A stretch of 64,000 nucleotides of DNA, taken from NCBI GenBank assembly GCA_024235915.1, contig JACKLO010000007.1, forward strand, positions 62,001 to 126,000, given 5' to 3'. How positions within the stretch are numbered: the first letter of the stretch is position 1; each line of letters begins with the position of its first letter. This document shows, piece after piece, positions 1 through 8,199 of the stretch. The notes under the pieces are model-generated. The model did no database searches, was not told where the DNA came from, and saw only the letters and a list, made by a program, of their open reading frames with translations. The translations under genes and the position numbers were made by a program. Origin of the DNA: Burkholderiaceae bacterium. Its GTDB lineage: Bacteria; Pseudomonadota; Gammaproteobacteria; Burkholderiales; Burkholderiaceae_C.

Positions 1-1
1 G

Positions 2-1090
2 ATCGCACGTCAGAACGGCGGCGAGCAGCTGCTGAGCACCCGCGCCATCGTCATTGCCACCGGCGCCGAACCCTTCGTGCCGCCGTTGCCGGGGCTGAAG
101 GAAGCAGGGGTTCTCACCAGCGACACGCTGTGGAACCTGCGCACGCTGCCCCGCCGCCTGGTGGTGCTGGGCGGCGGGCCGATCGGCTGCGAGCTGGCGC
201 AGGCCTTTGCCCGCCTGGGCAGCGAGGTGACGCAGGTGGAGATGGCGCCGCGGCTGATGGGCCGCGAGGACGAGGAGGTCTCGGCCTTCGTCCGCGAGCG
301 GCTGGAGGCCGATGGCGTGCGGGTGCTCACCGGGCACACCGCGTTGCGCTGTGAGCAGGATGCGCCTGACCTGGGCGGGGGCAAGTGGCTGGTGGTGGCG
401 GCCAACGGCGCCGAGCAACGCCTGCCCTTCGACGAACTGTTGTGCGCCGTGGGCCGCGTGGCGCGCCTCAAGGGCTTTGGCCTGGAGGAGCTGGGCATCG
501 CGGCACAGCGCACGGTGCCCGTGGACGCCTACCTGCAGACGATCTACCCCAACATCCTCGCCGCTGGCGACGTGGCCGGGCCCTATCAGTTCACCCACAC
601 GGCCGCGCACCAGGCCTGGTACGCCAGCGTCAATGCGCTGTTCGCGCCCTTCAAGCGTTTCAAGGCCGACTACCGCGTGATCCCGTGGACCACCTTCGTC
701 GACCCTGAGGTGGCACGCGTGGGCCTGAACGAGCAGGAGGCGAAGGAACGGGGCGTGCCTTTCGAGGTGACGCGTTATGGCATCGACGACCTCGACCGTG
801 CCATCGCCGACAGCAGCGCACACGGCTGGGTCAAGGTGCTCACGGTGCCGGGCAAGGACCGGATCTTGGGCGTGACCATCGTCGGCAGCCACGCCGGCGA
901 CCTGCTGGCCGAGTACGTGCTGGCGATGAAACACGGCCTGGGACTGAACAAGATCCTGGGCACCATCCACACCTATCCGACGATGGCCGAGGCCAACAAG
1001 TACGCCGCGGGCGAGTGGAAACGGGCCCACCAACCCCATGGTCTGCTGCGCTGGGTGCAGCGTTTCCACGACTGGCGGCGCGGCGCATGA
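2..1090 (+). CDS. FAD-dependent pyridine nucleotide-disulfide oxidoreductase, 5' end missing
   Basis: The frame is open from the first bases of the window, so the N-terminus with its FAD P-loop and redox cysteines lies outside. The visible 362 residues hold the ATG motif that closes the FAD domain (VIATGAEPFVPP), the NAD(P) Rossmann motif VVLGGGPIGCELAQ, the second FAD contact (PNILAAGDVAG) and a C-terminal dimerisation domain with HTYPTMAEA, the place of the family's His-Glu pair. It resembles proteins labelled mercuric reductase, but the C-terminal cysteine pair that binds mercury in MerA is absent, so Hg reduction is not supported. Its stop overlaps the next start (ATGA), suggesting a three-gene operon. 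The substrate is unknown. Confidence 0.85.
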   Translation: MARQNGGEQLLSTRAIVIATGAEPFVPPLPGLKEAGVLTSDTLWNLRTLPRRLVVLGGGPIGCELAQAFARLGSEVTQVEMAPRLMGREDEEVSAFVRERLEADGVRVLTGHTALRCEQDAPDLGGGKWLVVAANGAEQRLPFDELLCAVGRVARLKGFGLEELGIAAQRTVPVDAYLQTIYPNILAAGDVAGPYQFTHTAAHQAWYASVNALFAPFKRFKADYRVIPWTTFVDPEVARVGLNEQEAKERGVPFEVTRYGIDDLDRAIADSSAHGWVKVLTVPGKDRILGVTIVGSHAGDLLAEYVLAMKHGLGLNKILGTIHTYPTMAEANKYAAGEWKRAHQPHGLLRWVQRFHDWRRGA

Positions 1091-1779
1091 GGGCCGCATG
1101 GGCGTTGGTGCTCGCCAGCCTGGCCAGCGACGCGCTGGCGCTGCCGATGCTGCAGGACGGCGCAGGCTGGCAGGTGGTGGGGCTGCCGAAACAGACGCTG
1201 CCGATGACGCGCTTCGGCTTTGCCCAGCAGGACGGCCAGCACGTGCTGCGGGTGGAGGCCAGCGGGTCCTACGGCAACCTCGTGCACGAACTGGCGGACG
1301 GTTCGCCGCCCGGCCGTTGGCTGCAGTGGCGCTGGAAGCTGGACACGCCGCTGGCCGCGGCCGACCTGCGCAGCAAGGCGGGCGATGATGCAGCGCTGAA
1401 GGTCTGCGCGCTGTTCGACCTGCCGCTGGAGGCGCTGGGCCTCGTGGAGCGCGCGAAGATGCGCATGGCGCGCGCCGTCTCCGGCCAGTGGCTGCCGGCG
1501 GCGACGCTGTGCTACGTCTGGGACCCGTCGCTGCCGGCGGGCACGCTGCTGCCCAACGCGCATTCGCCGCGCCTGCGCTGGATCGTCGCCCGCGGCAGCG
1601 GCGCACCATTGCAGGCTTGGCAGTCAGAGCGGCGCGACCTGCATGCCGACTTTCTGCGCGCCTTCGCCGACGAAGCCCAGACGGTGCCGCCGCTGAAGGC
1701 CATCGCGGTCGGGGCCGATGCCGACAACACCGGCGGGCGCAGCGTTGGTTGGGTGGCCGCCTTGGACCTGCAGCCTTGA
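1087..1779 (+). CDS. DUF3047 family secreted protein
   Basis: This 230-residue protein begins with a short hydrophobic signal-like segment (ALVLASLASDALALP) and is predicted to be exported. The body carries the features of DUF3047: a W-x-W segment (LQWRWKLD), KAGDDAALKVCALFD, a central LCYVWDPSLPAGTLLPN and the C-terminal ADADNTGGRS. The family has no established biochemical function. The start is the ATG overlapping the upstream stop in ATGA, which also puts the signal peptide at the N-terminus; longer starts in this frame would run into the upstream gene. Its own stop overlaps the TTG start of the next gene, so the three genes are probably translationally coupled. Confidence 0.75.
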   Translation: MRAAWALVLASLASDALALPMLQDGAGWQVVGLPKQTLPMTRFGFAQQDGQHVLRVEASGSYGNLVHELADGSPPGRWLQWRWKLDTPLAAADLRSKAGDDAALKVCALFDLPLEALGLVERAKMRMARAVSGQWLPAATLCYVWDPSLPAGTLLPNAHSPRLRWIVARGSGAPLQAWQSERRDLHADFLRAFADEAQTVPPLKAIAVGADADNTGGRSVGWVAALDLQP

Positions 1780-2882
1780 AGCGCCTGCTGCTGGCAGGCG
1801 GTGGCCATGCCCATGTGCAGGTGCTGGCGGCGCTGGCGCGCGAACCCTTGCCGGGCACCGAGGTGCTGCTGGTCACACCGTTCGCACGCCAGATGTACTC
1901 CGGCATGCTGCCGGGCTGGGTGGCGGGCCACTACCGTGAAGACCAGATCGTGATCCCGCTGCCCGCGCTGGCGCAGGCGGCTGGTGTGCGGTTGAGCGAA
2001 GGGCGCATGGTCGGCCTGGACGCAGCAGCGCGGCGCGCCACGCTGGCCGATGGGCGCGTGCTGGAATACGACCTGCTGTCGCTGGACACCGGCCCGGTGA
2101 TGGGCCGCGACGCGATCCCTGGTGCCCGTGAGCACGCGCTGTTCCTGCGCCCGGTGGAGCACTTCGTTCGCTTGTTCGATGCGCTGCTGGCGCGTGCAAG
2201 GACCGAGCCTCTGGACCTGGCCGTGGTCGGTGCCGGTGCGGGTGGCGTGGAGATCGTGCTGGCGCTGGCGTGGCGGCTGCAAAGGGAAGGATCTGCTGCG
2301 CGCGTGAGCCTGGTGGCGGGCAGCGACGGTCCCTTGGCCGGGTTTGCCGACAGCGTGCGCCGGCCCGTGCTGCGCGCGCTGCAGCGTCTGCGCGTCACCG
2401 TGCTGCCGCACACCTGCGCGGCCATCGAGGCCGGTCGCCTGACGCTGTCCAACGGCACGCGGGTGGCCTGCGACGTGCCCCTGCTCGCCGTGGGCACCAG
2501 TGCACCGCCGTGGTTGCAGGGCAGCGGGCTGGCGCTGGATGCGCAGGGGTTTGTCGCCACCGGGCCGACGCTGCAGAGCAGTTCGCACCCGGAGGCCTTT
2601 GCTGCCGGCGATGTGGCCACGCGTGTGGATGCGCCGCATCCCAAGAGCGGGGTCTACGCGGTGCGTGCCGGCCCGCCGCTGGCCTTGAACCTGCGCCGGG
2701 CATTGGCCGGCGGCGAACTGCAGCCCTACACGCCGCAGGCGCGCACACTGTACCTGCTGTCCACGGGCCGCCGGCACGCCGTGGCGTCCTGGGGACCCTG
2801 GGCGGCGGCGGGGCCCTGGGTGTGGTGGTGGAAGGACCGCATCGACCGCGGCTTCATCCGCCGCTATGGCGGCAGCGCCTGA
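1776..2882 (+). CDS. NDH-2-like FAD oxidoreductase related to the N-terminal domain of SelD fusions
   Basis: This 368-residue flavoprotein starts KRLLLAGGGHAHVQVL, the hallmark of the pyridine nucleotide-disulfide oxidoreductase group that in some bacteria is fused to the front of selenophosphate synthetase (SelD). A second Rossmann motif, LAVVGAGAGGVEIVLAL, lies near residue 150, and the closing FAD motif is AFAAGDVA. There is no SelD domain: the protein ends shortly after the oxidoreductase fold. I chose the TTG at 1776 because it overlaps the upstream stop and gives exactly the family N-terminus. The role is unknown; the neighbours suggest a small envelope or redox operon. Confidence 0.8.
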   Translation: MKRLLLAGGGHAHVQVLAALAREPLPGTEVLLVTPFARQMYSGMLPGWVAGHYREDQIVIPLPALAQAAGVRLSEGRMVGLDAAARRATLADGRVLEYDLLSLDTGPVMGRDAIPGAREHALFLRPVEHFVRLFDALLARARTEPLDLAVVGAGAGGVEIVLALAWRLQREGSAARVSLVAGSDGPLAGFADSVRRPVLRALQRLRVTVLPHTCAAIEAGRLTLSNGTRVACDVPLLAVGTSAPPWLQGSGLALDAQGFVATGPTLQSSSHPEAFAAGDVATRVDAPHPKSGVYAVRAGPPLALNLRRALAGGELQPYTPQARTLYLLSTGRRHAVASWGPWAAAGPWVWWWKDRIDRGFIRRYGGSA

Positions 2883-2931
2883 ATGTCTGTCATCGGCCGT
2901 CGCTGAACTGCCAGCGGCGACCGCGGGCAGG

Positions 2932-3780
2932 TCAGTCCACGGGCCGGAAGACGATCTCGATCGAACCGGGCGTGGTGCCGTTCTTGTCCCGGGGCAGGGG
3001 GCTGGCGGCGTCGATGGCGCGCAGTACGGCGTTGTCCCAGGCCTCGTTGCCGCTGGCCTTGACGATCCGGCGTGACAACACCGTGCCGCTGGCCGTGGCG
3101 CGGATCTCCACCACCGTGGTCAGGGTCGGCGGCAGCCCGGTGATGTCGAACTTCAACTGCGTGCGAATGTGCTCCTTCAGGATGCCGCCGTACTGCTGCG
3201 AAGGCGCGGCGTTGCGCGCTGCAGTGCCGGTGCTCGACGGCCCGCCGCTGCCGCCACCGGCCTGGGCCTGCAGACGCTTGAGGTTGTCCTGGCGCAGCTT
3301 CTCAATCCGTTCTTCCTCGGCCTTCGCCGCCCGCTCTTCTTCGCGCTGTTTCTGCAGTTCGCGCTGGCGCTGCAGCGCGGCCTCCTCGGCGGCCTTGGCG
3401 CGTTTGGCCTCGGCCTCGCGTTCACGCTTGAGCCTGGCCTCACGTTCGGCCTGCTCGCGCTGCACCGCACGCTCGCGTTCCAGGGCGATGTCGGCGGCCG
3501 AGCGCGTGGGTGCGGGCGGTGGCGGGGCCGGCGTGGGCGCTGGCGGTGGCGGTGCCGGTGTGGGTTCTGGCGCCACCGTGCGCGGTGCGGCCACCTCGGG
3601 CAGGGCCGACCACAGCTCGGCGCTGAATTCGACCTGCGCCGTGCGCTGCCAGCTCACGCCCAGCGCGATGGCCGCCACCAGGCCCACGTGCACCGCCAAC
3701 GACAGCCCGGCGCCCGGCAGCAGCCCGCCTGGCGGGCGGGGCTGCAGGGCACCGTGCGACGCGGCGGCGGCAGCGGTCAT
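2932..3780 (-). CDS. tolA: TolA, periplasm-spanning protein of the Tol-Pal system
   Basis: The protein has 282 residues in the TolA order. A cytoplasmic N-terminus is followed by one membrane anchor (about 25-45, ending in an SWQ segment), a proline-rich stretch of PAPPPP units, a long Lys/Glu/Arg/Ala coiled coil (about 95-175) and a globular C-terminal domain (PPTLTTVVEIRATASGTVLS) of the TonB/TolA type. TolA links the TolQR motor to TolB and Pal and keeps the outer membrane attached during division. It is shorter than the E. coli protein mainly in the helix. It is the last gene of ybgC-tolQ-tolR-tolA, starting 4 bases after tolR; tolB and pal are not in the visible part downstream. Confidence 0.95.
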   Translation of the reverse strand: MTAAAAASHGALQPRPPGGLLPGAGLSLAVHVGLVAAIALGVSWQRTAQVEFSAELWSALPEVAAPRTVAPEPTPAPPPPAPTPAPPPPAPTRSAADIALERERAVQREQAEREARLKREREAEAKRAKAAEEAALQRQRELQKQREEERAAKAEEERIEKLRQDNLKRLQAQAGGGSGGPSSTGTAARNAAPSQQYGGILKEHIRTQLKFDITGLPPTLTTVVEIRATASGTVLSRRIVKASGNEAWDNAVLRAIDAASPLPRDKNGTTPGSIEIVFRPVD

Positions 3781-3784
3781 GCGT

Positions 3785-4216
<432 letters not shown>

Positions 4217-4292
4217 CAGCGCCGCCCGGCCGCCCGAAGGCGCTGAGCGCCCCCTTGGGGGGCAGCGAACGAATGTGAGCTTGGGGGCATGT
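4217..4292. repeat. 76-bp palindromic repeat, unit 1 of a tandem pair (tolQ-tolR gap)
   Basis: The unit carries GGCCGCCCGAAGGCGCTG, a hairpin core CCCCCTTGGGGGG, then CAGCGAACG and GTGAGCTTGGGGGCATG. It differs from the next unit at one visible position (C to T early in the unit). The same pattern recurs at 56793-56940. Confidence 0.9.
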
Positions 4293-4368
4293 CAGCGCTG
4301 CCCGGCCGCCCGAAGGCGCTGAGCGCCCCCTTGGGGGGCAGCGAACGAATGTGAGCTTGGGGGCATGC
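4293..4368. repeat. 76-bp palindromic repeat, unit 2 of a tandem pair (tolQ-tolR gap)
   Basis: This is a direct repeat of the preceding unit at exactly 76 bases. It ends about 10 bases from the tolQ stop, so the pair fills the whole tolQ-tolR spacer. Any message running from tolQ to tolR would contain two GC-rich hairpins. Confidence 0.9.
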
Positions 4369-4378
4369 GGGCTCTTGC

Positions 4379-5065
4379 TCAGCGTGCGGCCGCCGCGGGC
4401 GCACCGGCGTTGCGCTGCAGGATGTTCAGGAACTCCTCCATGAACGTCTCCATCTGGATCGCGATGCGGTCGATCTCACGCGCGAAGCGGTTGTAGGCCA
4501 CCACCGCCGGGATGGCGGCGAACAGGCCGATGGCGGTGGCCACCAGCGCCTCGGCGATGCCCGGGGCCACGGTGGCCAGCGTCACCTGCTGCAGGTTGGA
4601 CAGGCCGACGAAGGCATGCATGATCCCCCACACGGTGCCGAACAGGCCCACGTAGGGGCTGACCGAGCCCACCGAGGCCAGGAAGCTGAGGTGGCTTTCG
4701 ATGGTGTCGAGCTCACGCTGGAAGCTCGCGCGCATGGCGCGGCGTGCGCCATCCAGTTGCGCCGGGCCGTCCAGCCGGCGCTCGCGCAGCTTCAGGAACT
4801 CCTTCATGCCGCTGGCGAACAGGCGCGCCATCGGCGCCGAATCGCTGCGCTTCTCCACTTCCGCGCTCATCTCGGTGAGGCTGCGGCCGGACCAGAACTC
4901 GCGCTCGAAATCCTCGTTGCCACCGCGCACGCGCTTGAGGCCGAAGAGCTTGCCGAAGATCACCGTCCAGCTCGTCAGCGACACCAGCAGCAGGCCGGCC
5001 ATCACCAGCTGCACCACGAGGCTGGCCTGCATCACCAGCGAGAGGATGGACATGTCGGAATTCAT
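4379..5065 (-). CDS. tolQ: TolQ, membrane subunit of the Tol-Pal motor
   Basis: This 228-residue MotA/TolQ/ExbB family protein has the three expected membrane helices: an N-terminal one (VVQLVMAGLLLVSLTSWTVI), and two in the C-terminal half bracketing SPYVGLFGTVWGIMHAF and IAEALVATAIGLFAAIPAVV. The latter segments form the proton path with TolR. The ATG at 5065 overlaps the ybgC stop in ATGA and gives the standard N-terminus MNSDMSILSL; the much longer frame upstream is ybgC read in another phase. Confidence 0.95.
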   Translation of the reverse strand: MNSDMSILSLVMQASLVVQLVMAGLLLVSLTSWTVIFGKLFGLKRVRGGNEDFEREFWSGRSLTEMSAEVEKRSDSAPMARLFASGMKEFLKLRERRLDGPAQLDGARRAMRASFQRELDTIESHLSFLASVGSVSPYVGLFGTVWGIMHAFVGLSNLQQVTLATVAPGIAEALVATAIGLFAAIPAVVAYNRFAREIDRIAIQMETFMEEFLNILQRNAGAPAAAAR

Positions 5066-5469
5066 GCGTGCAGGGCCTGGAGGATGGAATCGGGAATGCG
5101 GCGGGGCCGCAGCGTGTCGGCGTCGACGCAACCAATGCGGATCTCGCCTTCGGCCAGGAGTTCCGCGCCGCGCCGCGCCTGCTGCGCCAGGTGCAGCGAC
5201 GCGCGGCCCGCGTCGCGCAATGTCGCGGTGACGTCCAGCAGGTCGTCGAGCCGGGCCGGCTTGAGGAAACGCACCTGGGTGTCGCTGACGACGAAGATCA
5301 GACCGTCGGTGTCGCGGAGCGCCTGCTGATGCACGCCCAGCGCGCGCAGCCATTCGGTGCGTGCACGCTCGAAGTACTTCAGATAGTTGGCGTAGAAGAC
5401 GATGCCGCCGGCGTCGGTGTCTTCCCAGTAGACGCGCACGGGGTGTGTGAACGGGGCGGGGGAACTCAT
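5062..5469 (-). CDS. ybgC: YbgC, Tol-Pal-associated acyl-CoA thioesterase
   Basis: This 135-residue hot-dog-fold thioesterase carries the YbgC signature VRVYWEDTDAGGIVFYANYL, which contains the catalytic aspartate (TDAGG) and the Y-x-N-Y segment. Family members hydrolyse acyl-CoA and are the usual first gene of tol-pal operons. The start is preceded by a CATAAT hexamer 11 bases upstream and no ribosome-binding site, so the leader is probably very short. The stop overlaps tolQ. Confidence 0.93.
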   Translation of the reverse strand: MSSPAPFTHPVRVYWEDTDAGGIVFYANYLKYFERARTEWLRALGVHQQALRDTDGLIFVVSDTQVRFLKPARLDDLLDVTATLRDAGRASLHLAQQARRGAELLAEGEIRIGCVDADTLRPRRIPDSILQALHA

Positions 5470-5531
5470 GGACCGGGCGGATTATGCAAGCCCGGTGCCA
5501 GCGGCCGGCGCCGGTGGGCTGCGACGGCCCG

Positions 5532-6158
5532 CTACAACTGTGTCCAGCCTTGCGCCACGGCGAGCTTCAGGAACTCGCTGGGCGACTCCACCCCCAGCTT
5601 GCGGCGCAGGCTCAGGCGATGTGTCTCCACGGTGCGCACGCTGATGCCCAGGCGCTGCGCCACGTCCTTGTTGCTGCGGCCGTGGGCCACCAGCAGCAGG
5701 ACCTCGCGCTCGCGCTCGGTGATCTGCGGCGCACTGGCGGGCACGCCCCGGGCCAGGTCGGCGATGCCGGCGCTGAAATGCTGGCTGCCTGCGAGCACGG
5801 CATGCACCGCGTCGACGATCTCGTCCAGCGGGCTGTCCTTGAGCACATAGCCACGGGCGCCGGCGCGCACCGCGGCGATCACGTACTCTCTGTGCTCGTA
5901 CATGCTGAGCACGATCACCGGCAGCGTCGGGTGGCGTTCGCGCACTTGCTGCATCAGCGCGATGCCGGTCATGCCGCGCATGCTGATGTCGGTGAGCATC
6001 AGGGCTGGCGGCGGGCCGTCGTCCAGCCACTTCAGGGCCTCTCCGGCGTCGGCGGCCTCGGTCACCCTGACCACCCCCGGTTCGGCGAGCAGCCGCGCCT
6101 TCAGACCCTCGCGCACCAGCGCGTGGTCGTCGACGATCAGGATGTGCAGGTCGTTCAT
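5532..6158 (-). CDS. NarL/FixJ-type response regulator
   Basis: The 208 residues divide into a receiver domain (1-125) with the acidic pocket ILIVDDH, the phospho-acceptor Asp57 in LMLTDISMRG and Lys in VLKDSPLDE, and a LuxR-type helix-turn-helix (about 145-205) with ITEREREVLLLVAHGRSNKD and ISVRTVETHR. It is the partner of the Cache-domain kinase upstream: the two genes overlap in ATGA. The target genes are not evident. No other regulator lies between this pair and the tol operon. Confidence 0.93.
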   Translation of the reverse strand: MNDLHILIVDDHALVREGLKARLLAEPGVVRVTEAADAGEALKWLDDGPPPALMLTDISMRGMTGIALMQQVRERHPTLPVIVLSMYEHREYVIAAVRAGARGYVLKDSPLDEIVDAVHAVLAGSQHFSAGIADLARGVPASAPQITEREREVLLLVAHGRSNKDVAQRLGISVRTVETHRLSLRRKLGVESPSEFLKLAVAQGWTQL

Positions 6159-7513
6159 GCAGTGATGGGTCGATCAGCTCGAAGCGGCAGACGCACCCGC
6201 ACGGTGGTGCCGGCCGGTGACGAGGCGATCTCGAGCTGGCCGCCCACGCTGTCGGCACGCTGGGCCATGTTTGAAAGACCGATGCCGCCGCCGGCCGGCG
6301 TGTCGACCACGAATCCATGGCCGTCATCGGTGATCTCCAGCACGGTGGCCTCGGCGCCGGCCCGCAGCCGCAGTTCGATGCCGCGGGCCTGCGCATGGCG
6401 CTCGACGTTGGCCAGCGCCTCCTGTGCGATGCGGTAGAGCGCCACGGCCTGCGCCTGCGGCAGCCCGTCGGGCGGCGACAGGTCCAAGGCCACCGGGGGC
6501 CCACCGCGGTGCATCAGGTCGTCGGCCAGGCGCGTGAGGGCAGCATCCAGTCCCAGGTCGTCCAGCAGCGCCGGCCGCAGTTCGTGCGAGATGCGGCGCA
6601 CGGTGCCGATGGCGCCGGCCAGCTGGTCCACGGCGCCGCGCAGCTGCGCCGAGGCGTCGGGGGCGCCGGCTGCAGCCTGACGCGTCGCAAGTTCGAAGCG
6701 GTACTTCACCGAGACCAGCAGCTGGCAGACGTGGTCGTGCAGTTCGCGTGAGACGCGTGCGCGCTCCTCCTCCTGCGACAGCACGACGCGGTCGGCCAGC
6801 TGGCGGATGCGCCGATCGGCGCGCTTCTGCTCGGTGATGTTGAGCGCCAGGCCGCCGGCGAAGACCGACAGGATGGCCGCCCCGGCCACCAGGGCCAGCA
6901 CGACCAGGGTCTCACGGCCGGTGGCGCCCAGGCTCCGTCGCCAGCCGGCGGTGGCGGCCTCGATGTCGTCCAGGTACAGCCCGGTGCCCAACATCCAGCC
7001 CCAGCGGTCCAGCAGCACGGCGTAGCCGAGCTTGGGCGTCGATTCGCCGGTGGACGGCTTGGGCCAGTCGTAGCGCTGGAAGCCGCCGCCTTCCTGCGCG
7101 CGCGCCAGCAGTTCGCGGATGACGTGCACGCCATTGACGTCCTTCAGGTCCATCAGCGCCTGACCTTCGAGTTCCGGCAGGCGCGGGTGGACGAGGTTGC
7201 GGCCGGTGAGGTCGTAGACGAAGAAGTAGCCGTCCGGCCCGAAGCTGATGGCGCGCAGGATGCGCTGCGCCTCGGCCTTGGCGTCGTCGTCGTTGCGGCC
7301 AGCGGCATAGAGGTGGCCGATGGACGTCATCGCCAGTTCCACCACGTTGCGCAGGCCTTCGCGCTTGGCGGCCAGGAAGGCCTGCTCCTGGGTGCGGCTC
7401 TGCTCGCGCTCGAGCTCTCGCATCTCGTAGGCCAGCAGCGCACCCACGAGCGCCAAGGCGGCCAGCAACGGCAGCACGGCGAGGACGAGGATCTTGGTGC
7501 GCAGTGGAGTCAT
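6155..7513 (-). CDS. Single-Cache sensor histidine kinase (NarX/HisKA_3 class)
   Basis: The protein has 452 residues. A membrane helix (about 8-29) leads into a periplasmic single-Cache domain (about 85-190: SFGPDGYFFVYDLTGRNLVH, then YAVLLDRWGWMLGTGLYLDD), a second helix (about 203-225), a HisKA_3 dimerisation helix with His259 in SRELHDH, and a HATPase domain with N box (ALANVERHAQARG), D-x-G-x-G (DDGHGF) and GGGIGLSNM. Such Cache domains usually bind small organic acids; the ligand here is unknown. The start at 7513 is the ATG just before the first helix; the frame is open further up, but that stretch has no domain character. Confidence 0.92.
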   Translation of the reverse strand: MTPLRTKILVLAVLPLLAALALVGALLAYEMRELEREQSRTQEQAFLAAKREGLRNVVELAMTSIGHLYAAGRNDDDAKAEAQRILRAISFGPDGYFFVYDLTGRNLVHPRLPELEGQALMDLKDVNGVHVIRELLARAQEGGGFQRYDWPKPSTGESTPKLGYAVLLDRWGWMLGTGLYLDDIEAATAGWRRSLGATGRETLVVLALVAGAAILSVFAGGLALNITEQKRADRRIRQLADRVVLSQEEERARVSRELHDHVCQLLVSVKYRFELATRQAAAGAPDASAQLRGAVDQLAGAIGTVRRISHELRPALLDDLGLDAALTRLADDLMHRGGPPVALDLSPPDGLPQAQAVALYRIAQEALANVERHAQARGIELRLRAGAEATVLEITDDGHGFVVDTPAGGGIGLSNMAQRADSVGGQLEIASSPAGTTVRVRLPLRADRPITA

Positions 7514-7744
7514 CACGGGTGGCCGCCGATCCTGCGATGGGTGGCCGGGCGCGATTGTCGCTGCGGGGGCTGACGTGGGCCTGCAGGCGTTGTCGGCTGC
7601 CAGCCGGCGCCGACCCACCCGTTTGGCGTCAGCGGGTGCTGAGCGGGGTGCGCGACGCCCGCGAACGCTGAGCAACGCGGACTGCGTCAGCGGGCACTGG
7701 GCAGCGCGGACTTCGTTTGCGGTTGCAGAGCAGCGCGGGCAAGG

Positions 7745-8197
7745 TCAGCGCGTGCTGACGCGGGCCCACACCGGCCCCCACATCGGGTGTCCGGCCTCGG
7801 CGCGACCCAGCGTGAAACCCGGGTCGGCCGCCAGCGCGGCACGGAAGGCGGCTTCACAGTCGGCCTCTCTCGCGCTGGTGCAGGTGATGAAGGCGATCAG
7901 CTTGTGCGCGCTGGCCTGGTCGCGTGCACTGGCCAGGCCGGCGTCCAGGGCGCGACGCAGCGCCGCTTCGGCGGCAGGGTACTGGCCGTTGTCGTACAGG
8001 CGGATGCCTTCCACCAGTGCACGTTCGGCAGGGCGCTCCATCAGGTCGGCCAGGCCCACGGGCGCCGGCGGCGGCGGTGGCGGTGCCGCCGGCGGCGTGG
8101 CGCAGGCGGCCAACAGGGCGCTGAGCAGCAGGGCCGGCACCCGTTGGGCGCCGCGTGATGCGGTGGGGGGCGAAGTGGAGGGCGTGGCCGGGGTCAT
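7745..8197 (-). CDS. TssQ-like (type VI secretion-associated) small lipoprotein
   Basis: This is a 150-residue lipoprotein: its signal segment ends in LLSALLAAC, with Cys32 as the acylated residue, followed by a proline-rich linker. The mature part has one TPR-like helical pair (EGIRLYDNGQYPAAEAALRRAL and the following helices) and a C-terminal AEAGHPMWGPVW. I recall this pattern from proteins annotated TssQ family, found beside type VI secretion genes in Burkholderiales; the name rests on that recollection, not on a search. It starts 2 bases after the Ser/Thr kinase stop, so the two genes form a pair. No structural type VI gene is in the window. Confidence 0.6.
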   Translation of the reverse strand: MTPATPSTSPPTASRGAQRVPALLLSALLAACATPPAAPPPPPPAPVGLADLMERPAERALVEGIRLYDNGQYPAAEAALRRALDAGLASARDQASAHKLIAFITCTSAREADCEAAFRAALAADPGFTLGRAEAGHPMWGPVWARVSTR

Positions 8198-8199
8198 GG

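Noticed and set aside
2..1090. Mercuric reductase (merA) call for the left-edge gene
   Set aside because: The C-terminal vicinal cysteines required for mercury binding are missing, and no mer genes are nearby.
4217..4368. Tandem 76-bp units considered as a CRISPR array
   Set aside because: Only two units, no spacers of constant length between distinct repeats, and no cas genes.
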